In this document: piece by piece, positions 23,050 to 35,228 of the stretch
Layout of the letters: every line of letters starts with the position of its first letter
How positions within the stretch are numbered: position 1 is the first letter of the stretch
Assembly: GCF_027409185.1 (NCBI RefSeq)
Contig: NC_084478.1
Coordinates: 79,963,624-80,027,623 of the forward strand
DNA from: Cynocephalus volans
Taxonomy: Eukaryota; Chordata; Mammalia; Dermoptera; Cynocephalidae
Direction of reading: 5' to 3'
Length of the DNA stretch: 64,000 bases
Notes under the pieces: generated by a model
The model's database searches: none
What the model saw: the letters and a program-made list of their open reading frames with translations, nothing else
What the model was told of the DNA's origin: nothing
Translations under genes and position numbers: made by a program

Positions 23050-23404
23050 TCCACCCAACCCAAGGGACTGAAGGAAGGGTTGCCTTGGCTCCAAAGGGAG
23101 AAATAAGTCCCTGAGAAATTGAACAGCAAGCTGGTCCTTGCACAAGTTTACAGTTAAATACACACATGGTCTAAAAACCGTGAATTAGTTTATACAGTCT
23201 GAGACTAGTACTGCCCATAAGTGCCTAGCAGAAGCAAACACAACCACTTTCAGAAGGAATGTTTTTTGTTTTGGGTTTTTTTTTTTTTTTTTTTGCTAGC
23301 TTGTTCAGGGATCAAACCCCAGATCTTGGTGCTATCAGCACCATGCTCTAACCAACTGAACTAACTGTCCAGATAGGAATGTTCTTTTATCTTAGCCTCG
23401 AAAG
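23050..23404. other. Unassigned, no gene seen
   Basis: Short unassigned stretch that holds the SINE at 23264-23374. Confidence 0.4.
23264..23374 (-). mobile_element. tRNA-Ile-derived SINE monomer (CYN-like)
   Basis: T-rich start, 'cttggtgctatcagcaccat', then 'ctgaactaactgtccag'. Duplicated target aggaatgtt at 23255-23263 and 23375-23383. Confidence 0.87.
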
Positions 23405-23928
23405 ATTCCCACAAATAATTTTCAAAGAAAAATAAGCAGCTCACTGTCAAAAATTCTGGCACATCTCTTATACCAGAAAGGTTAAATTTTTTAAAATACT
23501 GAAAACGCCAATTTTTGGCAAAAATGTAGCAACCTGAACTCTCATAATTACTAACAGGAATGAAAATTGATACAATCACTTTGGAAAATTATTTGATAGT
23601 ATCTAATAAAGCTAAAAATACATTCACCCTATTACCCAGAAATTCCACTCCTAGGTAAATATTCAACAGAAACGAGTGCATATATTTACTGCAAGATATG
23701 TACAAGAATATTCAGCCTTATTTATAATAGCCAAACATTTAAAATTGCCCAAATGTCCACCAACAGGGGAATAAACCAATAAAGGCTGGTATAATCCATA
23801 CAAAGGAATAGTACTTATCATTAAAAGGGAACAATTATTGATATAGGCAATAACATGAATGAATCTCAAAAACATTATTCTGAGCAAAAGAATTCAGAAA
23901 CAAGAAAGTACACTGCTGTGTTCCATTT

Positions 23929-24071
23929 TTTTTTTTTTTTTTGTCTTTTTCGTGACCGGCACTCAGCCAGTGAGTGTACCGGCCATTCCTATATAGGATC
24001 CGAACCCGCGGCGGGAGCGTCGCTGCGCTCCCAGCGCCGCACTCTCCCGAGTGCGCCACGGGCTTGGCCCA
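23929..24071 (-). mobile_element. GC-rich tRNA-derived SINE (short dimer form)
   Basis: Duplicated target tgctgtgttccattt at 23914-23928 and 24072-24086. Confidence 0.93.
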
Positions 24072-24324
24072 TGCTGTGTTCCATTTATACAACATTCTAG
24101 AAAAGGCAAATTTATAATAACAGAAAGCAGATGAGTGATTGCCTGGGACCGTGGTTGGGGAGGATTGACTGGGAAGGTGCACAAATGAACTTTCTGGAGT
24201 GACAGAAATGTTCTTTCTTAATGGTGGTGATGGTTACACAGATGTCAAAACTTGTCAAATTGTACATGTAAAATAGGTACATTTTATACATGAAAATGAT
24301 ACTTGAAAAAGTTGATTATTTTTA

Positions 24325-24470
24325 TTATTATTTTTTTTTGTCGTTTTTTCGTGACCGGCACTCAGCCAGTGAGTGCACCGGTCATTCCTATACAGGATCC
24401 GAACCCGCAGCAGGAGCGTCGCCGCACTCCCAGCGCAGCACTCTACCGAGTGCTCCACGGGCTCGGCCCA
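24325..24470 (-). mobile_element. GC-rich tRNA-derived SINE (short dimer form)
   Basis: Exact 19-bp duplicated target aaaaagttgattattttta at 24306-24324 and 24471-24489. Confidence 0.94.
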
Positions 24471-25069
24471 AAAAAGTTGATTATTTTTAAAGTGTGTAAA
24501 AATGAGAAATATAAAAATTGCAGTTAAAACTTAATAGACAGTAAGAACTACAAATCACTGCTGAAAGAAATTAAAGAGGATACAAAAAGATGGAAAGACA
24601 TTCCTTGCTCTTGGATTGGAAGAATTAACATTGTGCAAATGTCCATACTACCCAAAGTGATCTATAGATTCAATGCAATCCCCATCGAAATACCAATGAC
24701 ATTCTTCACAGAAAGAGAAAAATAATCCTAACATTCACATGGAACGACAAAAGACCCCAAATAGCCGAAGCAATCCTGAGAAAATAAATAAATAAGTAAA
24801 GCTGGAGACATAACACTACCTGACTTCAAATTATGCTACAAAGCTATAACAACCAAAACAGAATGGTACTGGCATAAAAACAGACACTCAGACCAATGCA
24901 ACAGAATAGAGAACCCAGAAAGCAACCCATATACTTAAAGCCAACTGATCTTTGACAAATGCAACAAAAACATACATTTGGGAAAAGACTGCCTGTTCAA
25001 TAACTGGTGCTAGGAAAACTGGACATCCACATGTAGAAGAATGAAACTAGATCCGTACCTCTCACCATA

Positions 25070-25718
25070 TGTATTAGTCCGTTTTGTGTTGCTATAACAG
25101 AACACCTAAGACTCGGTCATTTATAAAGAACAGAGGTTTATTTGGCTTACGATTCTGGGACAGCTGCATCTGGTGTGGCCCTCAGGCTGCTTCTACTCAT
25201 GGCAGAAAGTGGCAGGCAGCCGGCAGGGACAAGCAGATCACATGGCAAGAGGAAGCAAAAGAGAAAGAGAGAGAGGAGGTGCTAGGGTCTTTTAAACAAC
25301 CAGCTCTCATGGGAACTAATAGAGCGAGATCTCACTTAGGACCCCCACCCCCCAGGGAGAGCATTAATCCATTCATGAGGGATCTGTCCCCATGACTCAA
25401 ACAGCTTCCAGCATTGCCACATTGGGGATCAGATTTCCATATGAGACAGCCTATCATGGGACTTTTTTTCATAGTCACGTGAGCTATTAGACTCTTCAGC
25501 TTTGGGTTCCAGGTCTTACACCAAGCACACCATCAGTTTCCCTGGTTTTGAGGCCTTTGGACTTGGACCGAGCCACGCTATCGGCATCCAGTTTATAGAT
25601 GGCCTATCGTGGGATTTTTCTTCATAGTCATGTGAGCTAATTCCCCTAGTATATCCCTCTCATATAATTGTAACATATCCTATTGATTCTCTCTCTCTGG
25701 AGAACACTGACTAATACA
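25070..25718 (-). mobile_element. Mosaic MaLR-like LTR
   Basis: A 649-bp insertion starts TGTATTAGTCCG and ends CTAATACA, with an exact 5-bp duplicated target ccata at 25065-25069 and 25719-25723. Positions 25070 to about 25443 match the MST-like LTR. The remaining 275 bp, ending 'ggagaacactgactaatac', belong to a different common LTR end. A single target duplication means that the mosaic entered as one unit or was joined afterwards. Confidence 0.78.
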
Positions 25719-26831
25719 CCATATAACAAAATCAACTCAAAATGGATTAAAGACTTAAATACAAGACCTGAAACTATAAAACTCCTAAAAAAAACATAGG
25801 GGAAACACTTCAGGAAGTAGAAATGGGCAAAGACTTTATGAATAAGACCTCAAAAGCACAGGCAACAAAAGAAAAAATAAACAAATGGGATTATATCAAA
25901 CTAAAAAGCTTCTGCACAGCAAAAGAAACAACAGTGTGAAAAGACAACCTACAGAACAGGAGAAAATATTTGCAAACTATGCATCCTTGTATAACATCCA
26001 AAATATAAAAGAAACTCAAACAACTTATCAGTAAAAAAAACAACTAACCCAAATTCTAAAAAGGGGCAAAGGAGCTGAATAGGCATTTCTCAAAGGAAGA
26101 TATACAAATCGCCAACAGACACATGGAAAAATGCTCACCGTTACTAACCATCAGAGAAATGCATATCAAAACCACATTGAGATATCATCTCACACCAGTT
26201 AGACTGGCCAATATTAAAAAGACAGAGAATGACAAATGCTGACAAGGATGCAGAGAAAGGGGAGCCCTCCTGTACTTTTGGTAGGACTATAAATTGGTGC
26301 AGCCATTATGGGAAACAGTATGGAGGCTCCTCAAACAACTACAGATAGAACTGCCATACAATCCAGCAATCCCACTGCTGGGTATACACCCAAAGGAATG
26401 GAAATCATCATGTCGAAGGGACACCTGCACTCCCATGTTTATTGCAACTCTATTTACAATAGCTAAGAGTTAGGACCAAGCTAAATGTCCATCAACAGAC
26501 AAATGGATAAGGAAAATGTGGTATATATACACAGTGGAATACTACTCAGCTAATAAAAGGAATGAAATTCTGCCATTTGCAGCAAAGTGGATGATCTTAA
26601 AGAAAATATGCTAAGTGAAATAAGCCAAGCACAGAAAGAGAAATACCATATGTCCTCATTCATAAGTGGGAGCTAAAAAATAAACAAATAAATTGAAAAG
26701 AAACATACAACAATCACAATAATTCGTTGAACTTTCAAAAGGGGGGAATGGTACTGAGGCCACCAGAGGAGGAGGGGGGTTAGCAAAAAATTGGTAACAG
26801 GCCACAAAAAAATGATTATATTGTGTAATGA

Positions 26832-27098
26832 GGGCCTCAGCCTCATCCACAGCCAGTACAACGATGACCCCTGATCCACTGCAGGAAGTGCCCTGGGCTC
26901 TCCTGAGCTGTGGTGGTGGGGGGCCTCAGCCACACCCTCCCAACAGGTGCAACCAGCCCAGCGATGACCACCAAGCTGTAGCAAGAAGGGCCCCGGGTTC
27001 CTGAGTTGGGGTGGTGGGGGGTGAGAGATTTTGCCACACCCCCCTGACATCTGCACGCAGCCCAGCAATGACTAAGCCACTGCTGAAGTCCCCCAGTC
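26832..27098 (+). repeat. Tandem repeat in an L1 3'UTR
   Basis: About 2.7 units of 89-98 bp, each with 'gcctcagcc', an 'agcccagcgatga'-like core and a G-rich 'ggtggtgggggg' end. Units start near 26832, 26921 and 27019. Confidence 0.75.
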
Positions 27099-28441
27099 TC
27101 CCCCGTGGGAATGAGGGGGGTGCCACAGGCCTCAATCTTGCCCCTCTTCCTCCCTCCTTCTTCCATCACTGTTCCTTCTCCTTTCCCCTCTCCCCCTCCC
27201 TCTCAACTGTTCCACAACAACATCCTAGAATGTAAAAAAATAATATTAATAAAATTACATTTTCTTTTTAAAAAATATATAGTAATTTAAATAGAAAATA
27301 GTAATTTAAATAAAAATAGAAAAAATAAAATAAAGCACATTTAATCACCTTATAAATAAATAAAACTCAATGGGCAGGAGGATTCCTGGAGGTGGTGGTG
27401 GTGGCATAGTTTTTTAATCCCCTTAATTCCCCCCCATAAAAACAGAGAAAATGGGATAGCAAATGAAAAACTCATGGACAATATCTACAACAAAGCTAGG
27501 TAACACAATATCTCCATTAACTCCAAATATAAGGAAGAGGTACAAAATACCAATAGCTATAAAGACATATGTGGTATTAGCAATGGTACAAAAGGAAGCA
27601 GAGGAAAGCAATGGAGCATCTGACAGACCAGAGAATCCCCAAATAGTCAAAGTTCCTCACCAGAAAGCTCAGAGGGCCAATCTGAGGACAGCATTGAAAC
27701 TGGAAGAGGTTTTACATATTCCAATAGCAGGTAGGACCTAAAGAGGTTGGAACAATCTGGGTCTGGAGTAGCGTGAACCCCATGAACCCTCAAAAATAAC
27801 AAGCTGGAGCTCCATTCGAGGAAAAACTGCTGGGAACAGAATCCAAACTAAGCAGCACAACAAGAGAGGATGCAGATGAAAATGGGAGAGGAGAACAGCA
27901 CCAGGATATCTGAGAAAGGAAGCTTCCACATTTTTAAAAACTACACAAAAGCAACAGAAGAGGGAGCTAAAAGCCATGAAATCAGAAAATCTATTCTGAA
28001 TCCAGTCTCCTAAAAAAATTTTTTTAAATCATGTAAAAATGAATGATAAAAGGTCATTTGCATTTATTATAAGAAAAAAAAAGAATAAGGAGAATAACAT
28101 CCCTTGACAATGAAAGCATGGCAGAAATATATGAGTTCAAAACATGAAAACTATAATCTACTATTTCAAAACAAGCAAAAAAATTAAGAAAATGATACAA
28201 GATATGAAAAAACAACATAAATCAGAATTAGAAAAACTCAAAAATTAGGTAATAGAACTAAGGAAAGAATTGGAAATAAAAGGAAAAAATCAGAAATTAA
28301 TTCTAAACTAGAAGGAGCAGAAGAGCAAACAAACCCAGCATATAATGCCTTAAGAGAAACAGAAGATGAAAAGGAGGAAAATTTTAAAACCAAAAGGAAA
28401 AGAATAGATGAAAAAGGATTTGAGAGAAAGTGATAAATTTA

Positions 28442-28541
28442 GGACTGGCCAGTTAGCTCAGTTGGTTAGAGCATGGTGTTATAACACCAAGGTCAAGGGT
28501 TCAGATACCACACTGGCCAGCTGCCAAAAAAAAAAAAAAAA
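28442..28541 (+). mobile_element. tRNA-Ile-derived SINE monomer (CYN-like)
   Basis: Contains 'ggccagttagctcagttgg', 'gtgttataacaccaaggtc', a B box and an A tail, inside HAL1. Short flanks 'aaattta' repeat. Confidence 0.9.
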
Positions 28542-28923
28542 ATTTAGAAGATAGTTGAAGAAAATCCAAAATACATAGAAGAAAACCAAAGCAAGGAAAC
28601 AGAACAAATAACAAAGACTACAAGAAAATTTTCCTGAAATAATTTTTAACAAAGACTTGAAACAACATATTAAAAAGGCAATTTGTGTACATCAAAAAAT
28701 CAACCCAAAATGACCAACATCAAGACATATTCTAGTAAAATTACTGAACTTTAAAGAAAAAAAATCTTATGCATCCAGTCAAAGAGAACAAGAGAAAGAA
28801 AATCAGTCAGTCATCAGATATATTGACGATAATGCTTTATGCCAGAAGAAAATTAAATAACATATTCAAAATACATAGGAAAGAAAATGTGAGCCAAAGA
28901 TTTTTATATCCAGCCAAACTGAC

Positions 28924-29311
28924 TGTTATGGGCTGAATTGTGCCCCATTCCATTCATATGTTGAAGCCCTAACTCCCGGTACCCCAGAGTGAGACTGTGT
29001 TTGGAGATAGAGATTTAAAAGAGGTGATTGAGTTAAAATGAGGCTGTTAGGGTGGGCCCTAATCCAATCTGACTGGTGTCTTTATAAAAGGAACAAATTT
29101 GGACACACAAAGACACCAGAGAAAAAACCATGTGAGGACACGGCAAGAAGGCAGCCATCTGCAAGCCAAGGGAAGAAGCCTCAGAGAAACCAAACCTGCC
29201 AACGCTTTGATCTTGGACACCAGCCTCCAGAACTGTGAGAAAACACATTTCTGTTGTTTAAGTCACCCAGTCTGTTATATTTTTTTATGGCAGCCCTAGC
29301 AAATTAATACA
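28924..29311 (+). mobile_element. MLT1 LTR (ERVL-MaLR)
   Basis: Begins TGTTATGGGCTGAATTGTG and ends near 'caaattaataca'. Flanks ctgac and ttgac match at four of five bases. HAL1 text is continuous across it ('ccaaactgac' + 'tttcaaggat'). Confidence 0.88.
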
Positions 29312-30888
29312 TTGACTTTCAAGGATAGAGGCTACAAACTATCAATACGCAATCACTCAGGAAATACTGCTTTTGTGATACTTTCCTGAGGAATCTACTA
29401 GGGAACAAATTCCAGAAGACCAAAATAACTAGAAAGACATTGACATAAAGACGGTTGGTGAGCATTAAATAAATTTAATAAATAAATAAACACATGCAGA
29501 TGTTTGTAGAACTAAGATTCAATGAAGGTTCTAAGTAAGAGAGTACAGTATATAATTGCTAAAAATGGGGGAAGAATGGAGAGAGGATATGCAAAAAACA
29601 TTTCGTTTTTATAATCATATTGGTGGTGGTAGTATTAATATTGTTATTCTGAGACAGTTGTGTATGTTATGGGGGATAAAGCAAATGTGTAATTATGTGA
29701 TGTTCTAATTCTATCCCCTATATCCTTGGGAACCAAGATTCTCAAGCATAAAAGAAAGGAGATTCAGATGTAAGATAGTTAAGAAAAACCCTGTAGACCT
29801 GAATTTGAATTAAAAGTATCAGTATGAACTCATGAGGCATTTTTCCCTGAAAAGGTTTAGAAACAAGGATCAGCCCAGTAGCTATGAGCATTGCTAGATC
29901 TAGATTGTGGCCTTGAAGTACCATTTCCCACTAAAAAGAAACCAGGGCTTTTTGGAGAAGTGGCTGATTTTAGGTGTGGGACAGAAAATATAGAAGACGA
30001 GCCTGAAGTATCATATATATTTAAATCCATGAGTTCATAATGATTCTGTTTTTAAAGTTGCTGAAATTTTAGAATGATAGGAAACCAACTCATTACTTTG
30101 AAGATGTTAAAGGGAAAAAGCATTTATCCAACTTTTCCTTAACAAACTATACCACTAGGCAACCAAACAATAGATAAGAGGATGTTTCTCTTTATTCCAG
30201 AAAATAAGTGATGAATAACAGAATTATAATATCATCACTTTACAAACCTTAATGAATAATGGATCTAAGCTTTGAGCATCAAATAGCTGCTAACATCACA
30301 AGAAGAGAGACAACTAGCCATTATGTGCCTCTTCATGGGAGAATACAAAATCACTTACGAAGTGGTCTTGTCAAAAACCTCAAACCTGAACCTGATCTGT
30401 AATTCCAACTACTGATATAAAGAAGATACGGTACAGTGAACATGGTAGACTACACCATGGGGAGGCAATCAGCAAAATCCAGACTGGGAAACTCTACAGA
30501 TCAAATCGCCTAGTTTCTTCAATAAATGAATTGAAAGGGAAAAAAAGGACGGAGGAACATATAGATTTTTTAAAAAGATAAAATTAAATTATAGCGTATA
30601 GACATCACATTTAGGTGATAAGGCTATCACCCAAAGAGCAAGGAAAAGCAAGGAAGTGAGTACCATAAAATTCAAGATAACGGTTCTTTTTAGTGAGAAG
30701 GAAGAGGGTTGTGATTGGACAGGGCATTATGTGGCTTCTGGGATGTCTGGAAAAATTCTATTTCTTGATCTGTGTGGTAGTTAGAAGGATGATTGCCTTA
30801 AAATAACTCATTAAGCTATATATGAGTGTTTTGCAGTTTTCTATATTTGTGACACTCTGTGGTAAAAAGGATTTAAAATGAAAACTCA

Positions 30889-30989
30889 GGGCTGGCTAGT
30901 TAGCTCAGTTGGTTAGCAATGTTATAACACCAAGGTCAAGGGTTCAGATCCCCCATACTGGCCAGCCACCAAAAAAATAAAATAAAAAT
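30889..30989 (+). mobile_element. tRNA-Ile-derived SINE monomer, anticodon arm shortened
   Basis: 'gttggttagcaatgttataa' lacks part of the D/anticodon region. Exact duplicated target aaaatgaaaactca at 30875-30888 and 30990-31003. Confidence 0.9.
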
Positions 30990-31730
30990 AAAATGAAAAC
31001 TCAGTTAAACAAGTTTAACAGCAGATTGGACAGAGCTGAAGAAAGAATTAGTAAAGTGTAAGATAAGTCAGAAAAAGTACACATAATGCAGCCCAAAGAG
31101 ACATAAATATAACATGAAAAATACAGAAAAATATGAAATAGAGGTTCAGAGACCTGAGGGATAGTGTGAGAAGGTCTAATATTAATCTAATTTGGGTTCT
31201 AACATAATATAAGAATGGGCAGAGACATTATATGAACAGGTAATAGCTTAAAAGATTTTTATAACTGATGAAATACACCAATCAACAGATTCAAAAGGCA
31301 AATGAATCCCAAGCAGGATAAATAAAAAGAAATACATACCTGGACACATCATAGTGAAGCTGCAGAACACCAAAAACAGAGAGAATCTTCAGGGCAACAA
31401 AGGAAAAAAGACAGATTACCTTCCAAAGGAACAACACACTTGGCTGAATTCTCAATAGCAACAATGTAAACCAGATGATAATAAAATGGTATTTTACTAT
31501 GCTAGAGAAAATACTTGTCAACCTAGAATTCTATACCCAGTCAAAAACCAAAAACAAACAAACAAGAAAAAACCATCAAGAACATGGTCAAAATAAAAGA
31601 CATTTTCAACAAAAACTGACAGTTTGCCACTAGAACACCATAATTAAAGATGTACTAAAGGATGTATATTAGGCAGAAAGAAAGGGATCCAAGATGGAAG
31701 GTCTGAGAGTCAAGAAGAAATGAAAAGCCA

Positions 31731-31761
31731 ACCCCGTACTGGCCAGCCACCAAAAAGAAAA
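31731..31761 (+). mobile_element. 31-bp 5'-truncated tRNA-Ile SINE
   Basis: Only the SINE 3' end is present ('accccgtactggccagccac' plus A-rich tail). It is bounded by an exact 15-bp duplicated target agaaatgaaaagcca at 31716-31730 and 31762-31776. Confidence 0.9.
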
Positions 31762-32288
31762 AGAAATGAAAAGCCATGAAAGTAGAAAATATGTAGGTAA
31801 ATCTAAATAAACATTGATGTAAAGAACGATAGTTATAATATCTTTTGAGATTTTTTTAAAAGACAGTAAAAAGACATAACAATAGCATATACGCTGGAAG
31901 TGGATAAATCCATTCTAAAGCAACTGTCTTCAAACTATAATACACAAAGACATTCAAAGACATGGGCATGAATAGTTTCAAGGAAATCAATTTTCTGATA
32001 GTCAGCTTCTACATGCACATTTTCCAAAAATTGATCTGTTTAAGAAAGCACACGTGCAGCTTGGAAGTGCAGGTTTTCCTTTCCTATCTCCTCCTTCACA
32101 ACAATCCTTCTCCCATTTTACAGAAGAAAGACTTACTTCTCACTGCTCCTGTGGTGCACTACTCTGGAGTGTAAAAACTTCTAGTGACAAATAAAGGGTG
32201 TTGGAGTTGCAAAAGTGAATGACTTTAATTCCTGAGTAACAACTTCTTTTGCGAGTCAGGTAGTTTATTTTCCACAAAATGGAAGGAA

Positions 32289-32333
32289 TCCTATACTGGC
32301 CAACTACCAAATAAAAAAATAATAACAAAAAAA
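32289..32333 (+). mobile_element. 45-bp 5'-truncated tRNA-Ile SINE
   Basis: 'cctatactggccaactacca' plus A-rich tail, with flanks aatggaaggaa and aattgaaggaa (10 of 11). Confidence 0.8.
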
Positions 32334-33620
32334 AATTGAAGGAAGAACTAATCAAGTTGTAAGCTGATTATTAAAAACAATATTTGATAATACATCACCA
32401 TGTAATTTTTATCATATAACTCAAAAGTTCAAAGAATTGAGGGGCATTACTGTAATAAACTCTTTCTATTCTCATCCACTTACTTATGTGAACAAAGTTT
32501 CTGAGCTCTTACACAGTATCTATAAAAAAGAAAGTGGTAGAATTGATCCTATACTTACCTTTTTCTAGCAATAAATAATACTCTTCTACGGATACATAAA
32601 CTATTCGGAGATAGATATAATCAGAGGGGGGCAATTGGGAAGGCTGCTAAGGTACTGGCAATTTGTTTTTTCATTTAAACTGTTACATTTATACACTCTC
32701 CCGTATTTACTGTTTTTCACACACACAAACACCAGGGGAAAAAGGCAGTATAGTACCCTCCTGAGTCATCCCACCAAGCAAGTTGGGATGGTGAGAATTC
32801 CAGGCCCTGAGATAGAATCTGCTCTGGCCTGGGAAGACAAAATCTTGATAAACATGTATAACAAGAAAAAAACATAAAGCAAACTAAAATGTCACATGAT
32901 TTTGGATGGAGTATAGGAGAGAGTTCATTTGACTTTGACTCTAGGAATAATCTTCAAGTAGCACATAAATCATGACATTACACTGTTAGAGAAGAAAGTG
33001 TAATCCCCAAACCCCTCCTATCTCTACACTGAAAAACATTTATATAGTTATAATAATACAAATGTTTATTGGTTTATAACTTTTAGAATCAACCTATAAA
33101 CAATGTATAGAAAAATTAATTACCATTACCCAACAGAGTGTAACTGTTCTCAACCTTGACACCATAAAAATAAAGATATAGCTAATATGGAGGTAGAGAG
33201 AAATGGAGAAAAGGGTTGAGGAATTAATAACTTTCTCTTATGTAATGAGAAGTCACCAGATACAAAGTTGACAAAACAAGAAATAAAATTTCATTGTTTA
33301 ATGTTACAAAGATAATCTATAGAAACACTAAAAATATAACTACAAAAATGGGAGTAGGAAGTAGAGGCAGAGGATAGTATAAGTGATCTAGGGCTGAAGT
33401 TCTGAAGTTGTTGCATCAAGAAACAGCAGGATAAGCATATAATTTGGAGTTATGAAGATAACTACCAGAAGAATTGAAACCAGAAATCATTAAAAGACAT
33501 CGTCTCTGGGGAGTAGAAGTGGGGATAAGGGACAGGGGTCCAGTGACTTCTTGAAAATCCTTTTGTGTTATATGCTTTTTTTCTGTATTACCTTGATTTA
33601 AAAATATATTTTAATTTAAA

Positions 33621-34083
33621 ATGAATTAGATCTACATGCACTGGTATGGGAAGATGTTCAAATTCTATGATGAAATAAAAAAAAAATTGCAGAATAGGAT
33701 GTTTTGTATATCTGATTTTTGTTTAAAAAATAAATAAAACTATACATATTAGCCCTATGCAAAGGGCCCCTATTTCAATGTACAACAAACAGTCAACAGA
33801 GCTTATCTCTTGGGACTGTACAGAGCATTTTTCTTCCAAAGTCATAATTTTCTATAATGCTTGTTTGAAATTTAATGAGCATATATTACTTTCGTAATGA
33901 GCAAAAACAACTTTAAAAGAAAGAACTGTGATAACCTCATAGTTCTCAAGAATCCTTCAGTTTATAAAACAAGGCATTCTCATTGACCTAATCAAAACTG
34001 AGCAATGACTAACACTAGGCTTTGGTAAATGGCAAGAATAAAGTTTCCTAAACTGACTTTCAGACTGCTTTTGTATTACTGCT
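33621..34083. other. Unassigned, no gene seen
   Basis: AT-rich. Possible extension of an L1 3' end at the left; nothing else recognised. Confidence 0.4.
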
Positions 34084-34509
34084 TGCTATGGGTCAAATGT
34101 GTCCCCCAAAAGTTCACATACTGGAAACTCAATCTCCATTGGAACAGTGTTAGGAGGGTGGGAAATCTAATTATGGTATTTGAAAGGTGGGGCCTTTAAG
34201 AAGTGATTAGATTGTGAGGACTGTGCCTTTGTGAATGGATTAATCCATTCATGGAGTAATGGGTGTGGTTTTGATGCCTTTAAAAGGAGAGCAAGTGAAG
34301 AGTTTAGCTCTCTCTTCCTCAACCTATTCTCACCATGTGATACCCTGAGATGCTGTAGAGAGTCACCACCAACAAGGAGGCTCTTACCAGATGTGTTTCC
34401 TGGACCTTGGACTTCCTAGCCTCTGAAACTGTAGGAAATAAATTTCATTTCTTTATAAATTACCCAGTTTCAAGTATTCTGTTATAAGCAACAGAAACGG
34501 ACTAATACA
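34084..34509 (+). mobile_element. Older MST-like MaLR LTR
   Basis: Begins TGCTATGGGTCAAATGTG, contains 'gaaaggtggggcctttaaga' and 'ctttataaattacccagttt', and ends 'acggactaataca'. Flanks ctgct and ttgct match at four of five. Related to 44740-45154. Confidence 0.8.
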
Positions 34510-34588
34510 TTGCTCAACACACATAGTTTTGAATAGCTAGCAGGTTAATGTTATCAATAAAAATCCATATAACTTCACACATGGATTT

Positions 34589-34775
34589 TTTTTTTTTTTT
34601 TTTTTTGTGACCGGTAAGGAGATCATAACCCTTGGCTTGGTGTCGCCCGCACCGCGCTCAGCCAGTGAGTGCACCGGCCATCCCTATATAGGATCCGAAC
34701 CCGCGGCCTCGGCGCTCCCAGCACCGCTGCGCTCCCAGCGCCGCACTCTCCCAAGTGAGGCACAGGGTCGGCCCA
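34589..34775 (-). mobile_element. Full dimer tRNA-derived SINE
   Basis: The second unit is retained ('gtgaccggtaaggagatcat' at its 3' end) and unit 1 carries an expanded GC-rich arm. Exact duplicated target cacacatggattt at 34576-34588 and 34776-34788. Confidence 0.9.
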
Positions 34776-34960
34776 CACACATGGATTTCTAATAAAGTGG
34801 TTTGGTACTTGAAAAAAAAAAAAGAAACCCTGCTTTAAAAAAAAAAAGTAATTTTCTTCTCTTCTGCTTTGATGTTTTGAGGGGAAGGCTTCACAGAGGC
34901 AACACTCTTGTCTCTCACTATTTAATCTATATGCCAGTGGTTTTCAAAAGTGTGGTTCCT

Positions 34961-35118
34961 ACCTTTTTTTTTTTTTTTTTTTTTTTTTGGCGTTTTTTCG
35001 TGACCAGCACTCAGCCAGTGAGTGCACCGGTCAGTCCTATATAGGATCCGAACCCGCGGCGGGAGCGTCGCCGCGCTCCAAGCGCAGCACTCTACCAAGT
35101 GCGCCACGGGCTCGGCCT
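34961..35118 (-). mobile_element. GC-rich tRNA-derived SINE (short dimer form)
   Basis: Exact duplicated target aaaagtgtggttcct at 34946-34960 and 35119-35133. Confidence 0.93.
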
Positions 35119-35228
35119 AAAAGTGTGGTTCCTGAACCAGCATACACAAATTTTCCAGCCCCATCCAGACTTACTAAATCAGAATCTCTGGGGGTGGCAC
35201 CCAGCAATCTGTGTTTAATAAGCCCTCT

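Larger units (their letters stand above)
23405..24540 (+). mobile_element. Old L1 (L1M) 3' end, split by two SINEs
   Basis: 'acccagaaattccactccta', 'ccaaatgtccaccaacaggg' and 'gtcaaattgtacatgtaaaa' form an L1M 3' end. SINEs at 23929-24071 and 24325-24470 interrupt it. Confidence 0.75.
24541..27260 (+). mobile_element. 5'-truncated L1 (ORF2 C-terminus and 3'UTR)
   Basis: The left part encodes the end of the reverse transcriptase domain and beyond ('attggaagaattaacattgt' region). The right part (from 25724) gives the ORF2 C-terminus, including the cysteine-rich end, up to 'ataagtgggagctaaaaaat'. The 3'UTR (26700-27230) contains a GC-rich tandem repeat and ends near an AATAAA at about 27250. 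Frames carry several stops. It is split by the LTR at 25070-25718. Confidence 0.85.
27405..30885 (+). mobile_element. HAL1 (half-L1) element, split
   Basis: The 5' leader (27405-28020) contains 'aagctaggtaacacaatatc' and 'caaaggaagcagagg'. A decayed ORF1 coiled-coil region (28040-28900) is rich in Lys/Glu codons, and a 3' part follows the MLT1 LTR ('ctttcaaggatagaggctac'). HAL1 carries ORF1 only and depends on L1 ORF2 in trans. The coding frame is heavily broken. The right edge is approximate. Confidence 0.7.
31004..33620 (+). mobile_element. HAL1/L1ME-type element remnants
   Basis: 31250-31560 carries the ORF1 C-terminal pattern ('caaatgaatcccaagcagga', 'gacacatcatagtgaagctg'). 32900-33620 carries the matching 3'UTR ('aaataaaatttcattgttta', 'caagaaacagcaggataagc', 'ctctggggagtagaagtgg'). 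31800-32900 is less clear. Two micro-SINE insertions lie inside. Confidence 0.6.

Noticed and set aside
28442..28541. tRNA-Ile gene
   Set aside because: The head resembles tRNA-Ile but has mismatched stems, an A tail and many dispersed copies with target duplications, so it is a SINE.
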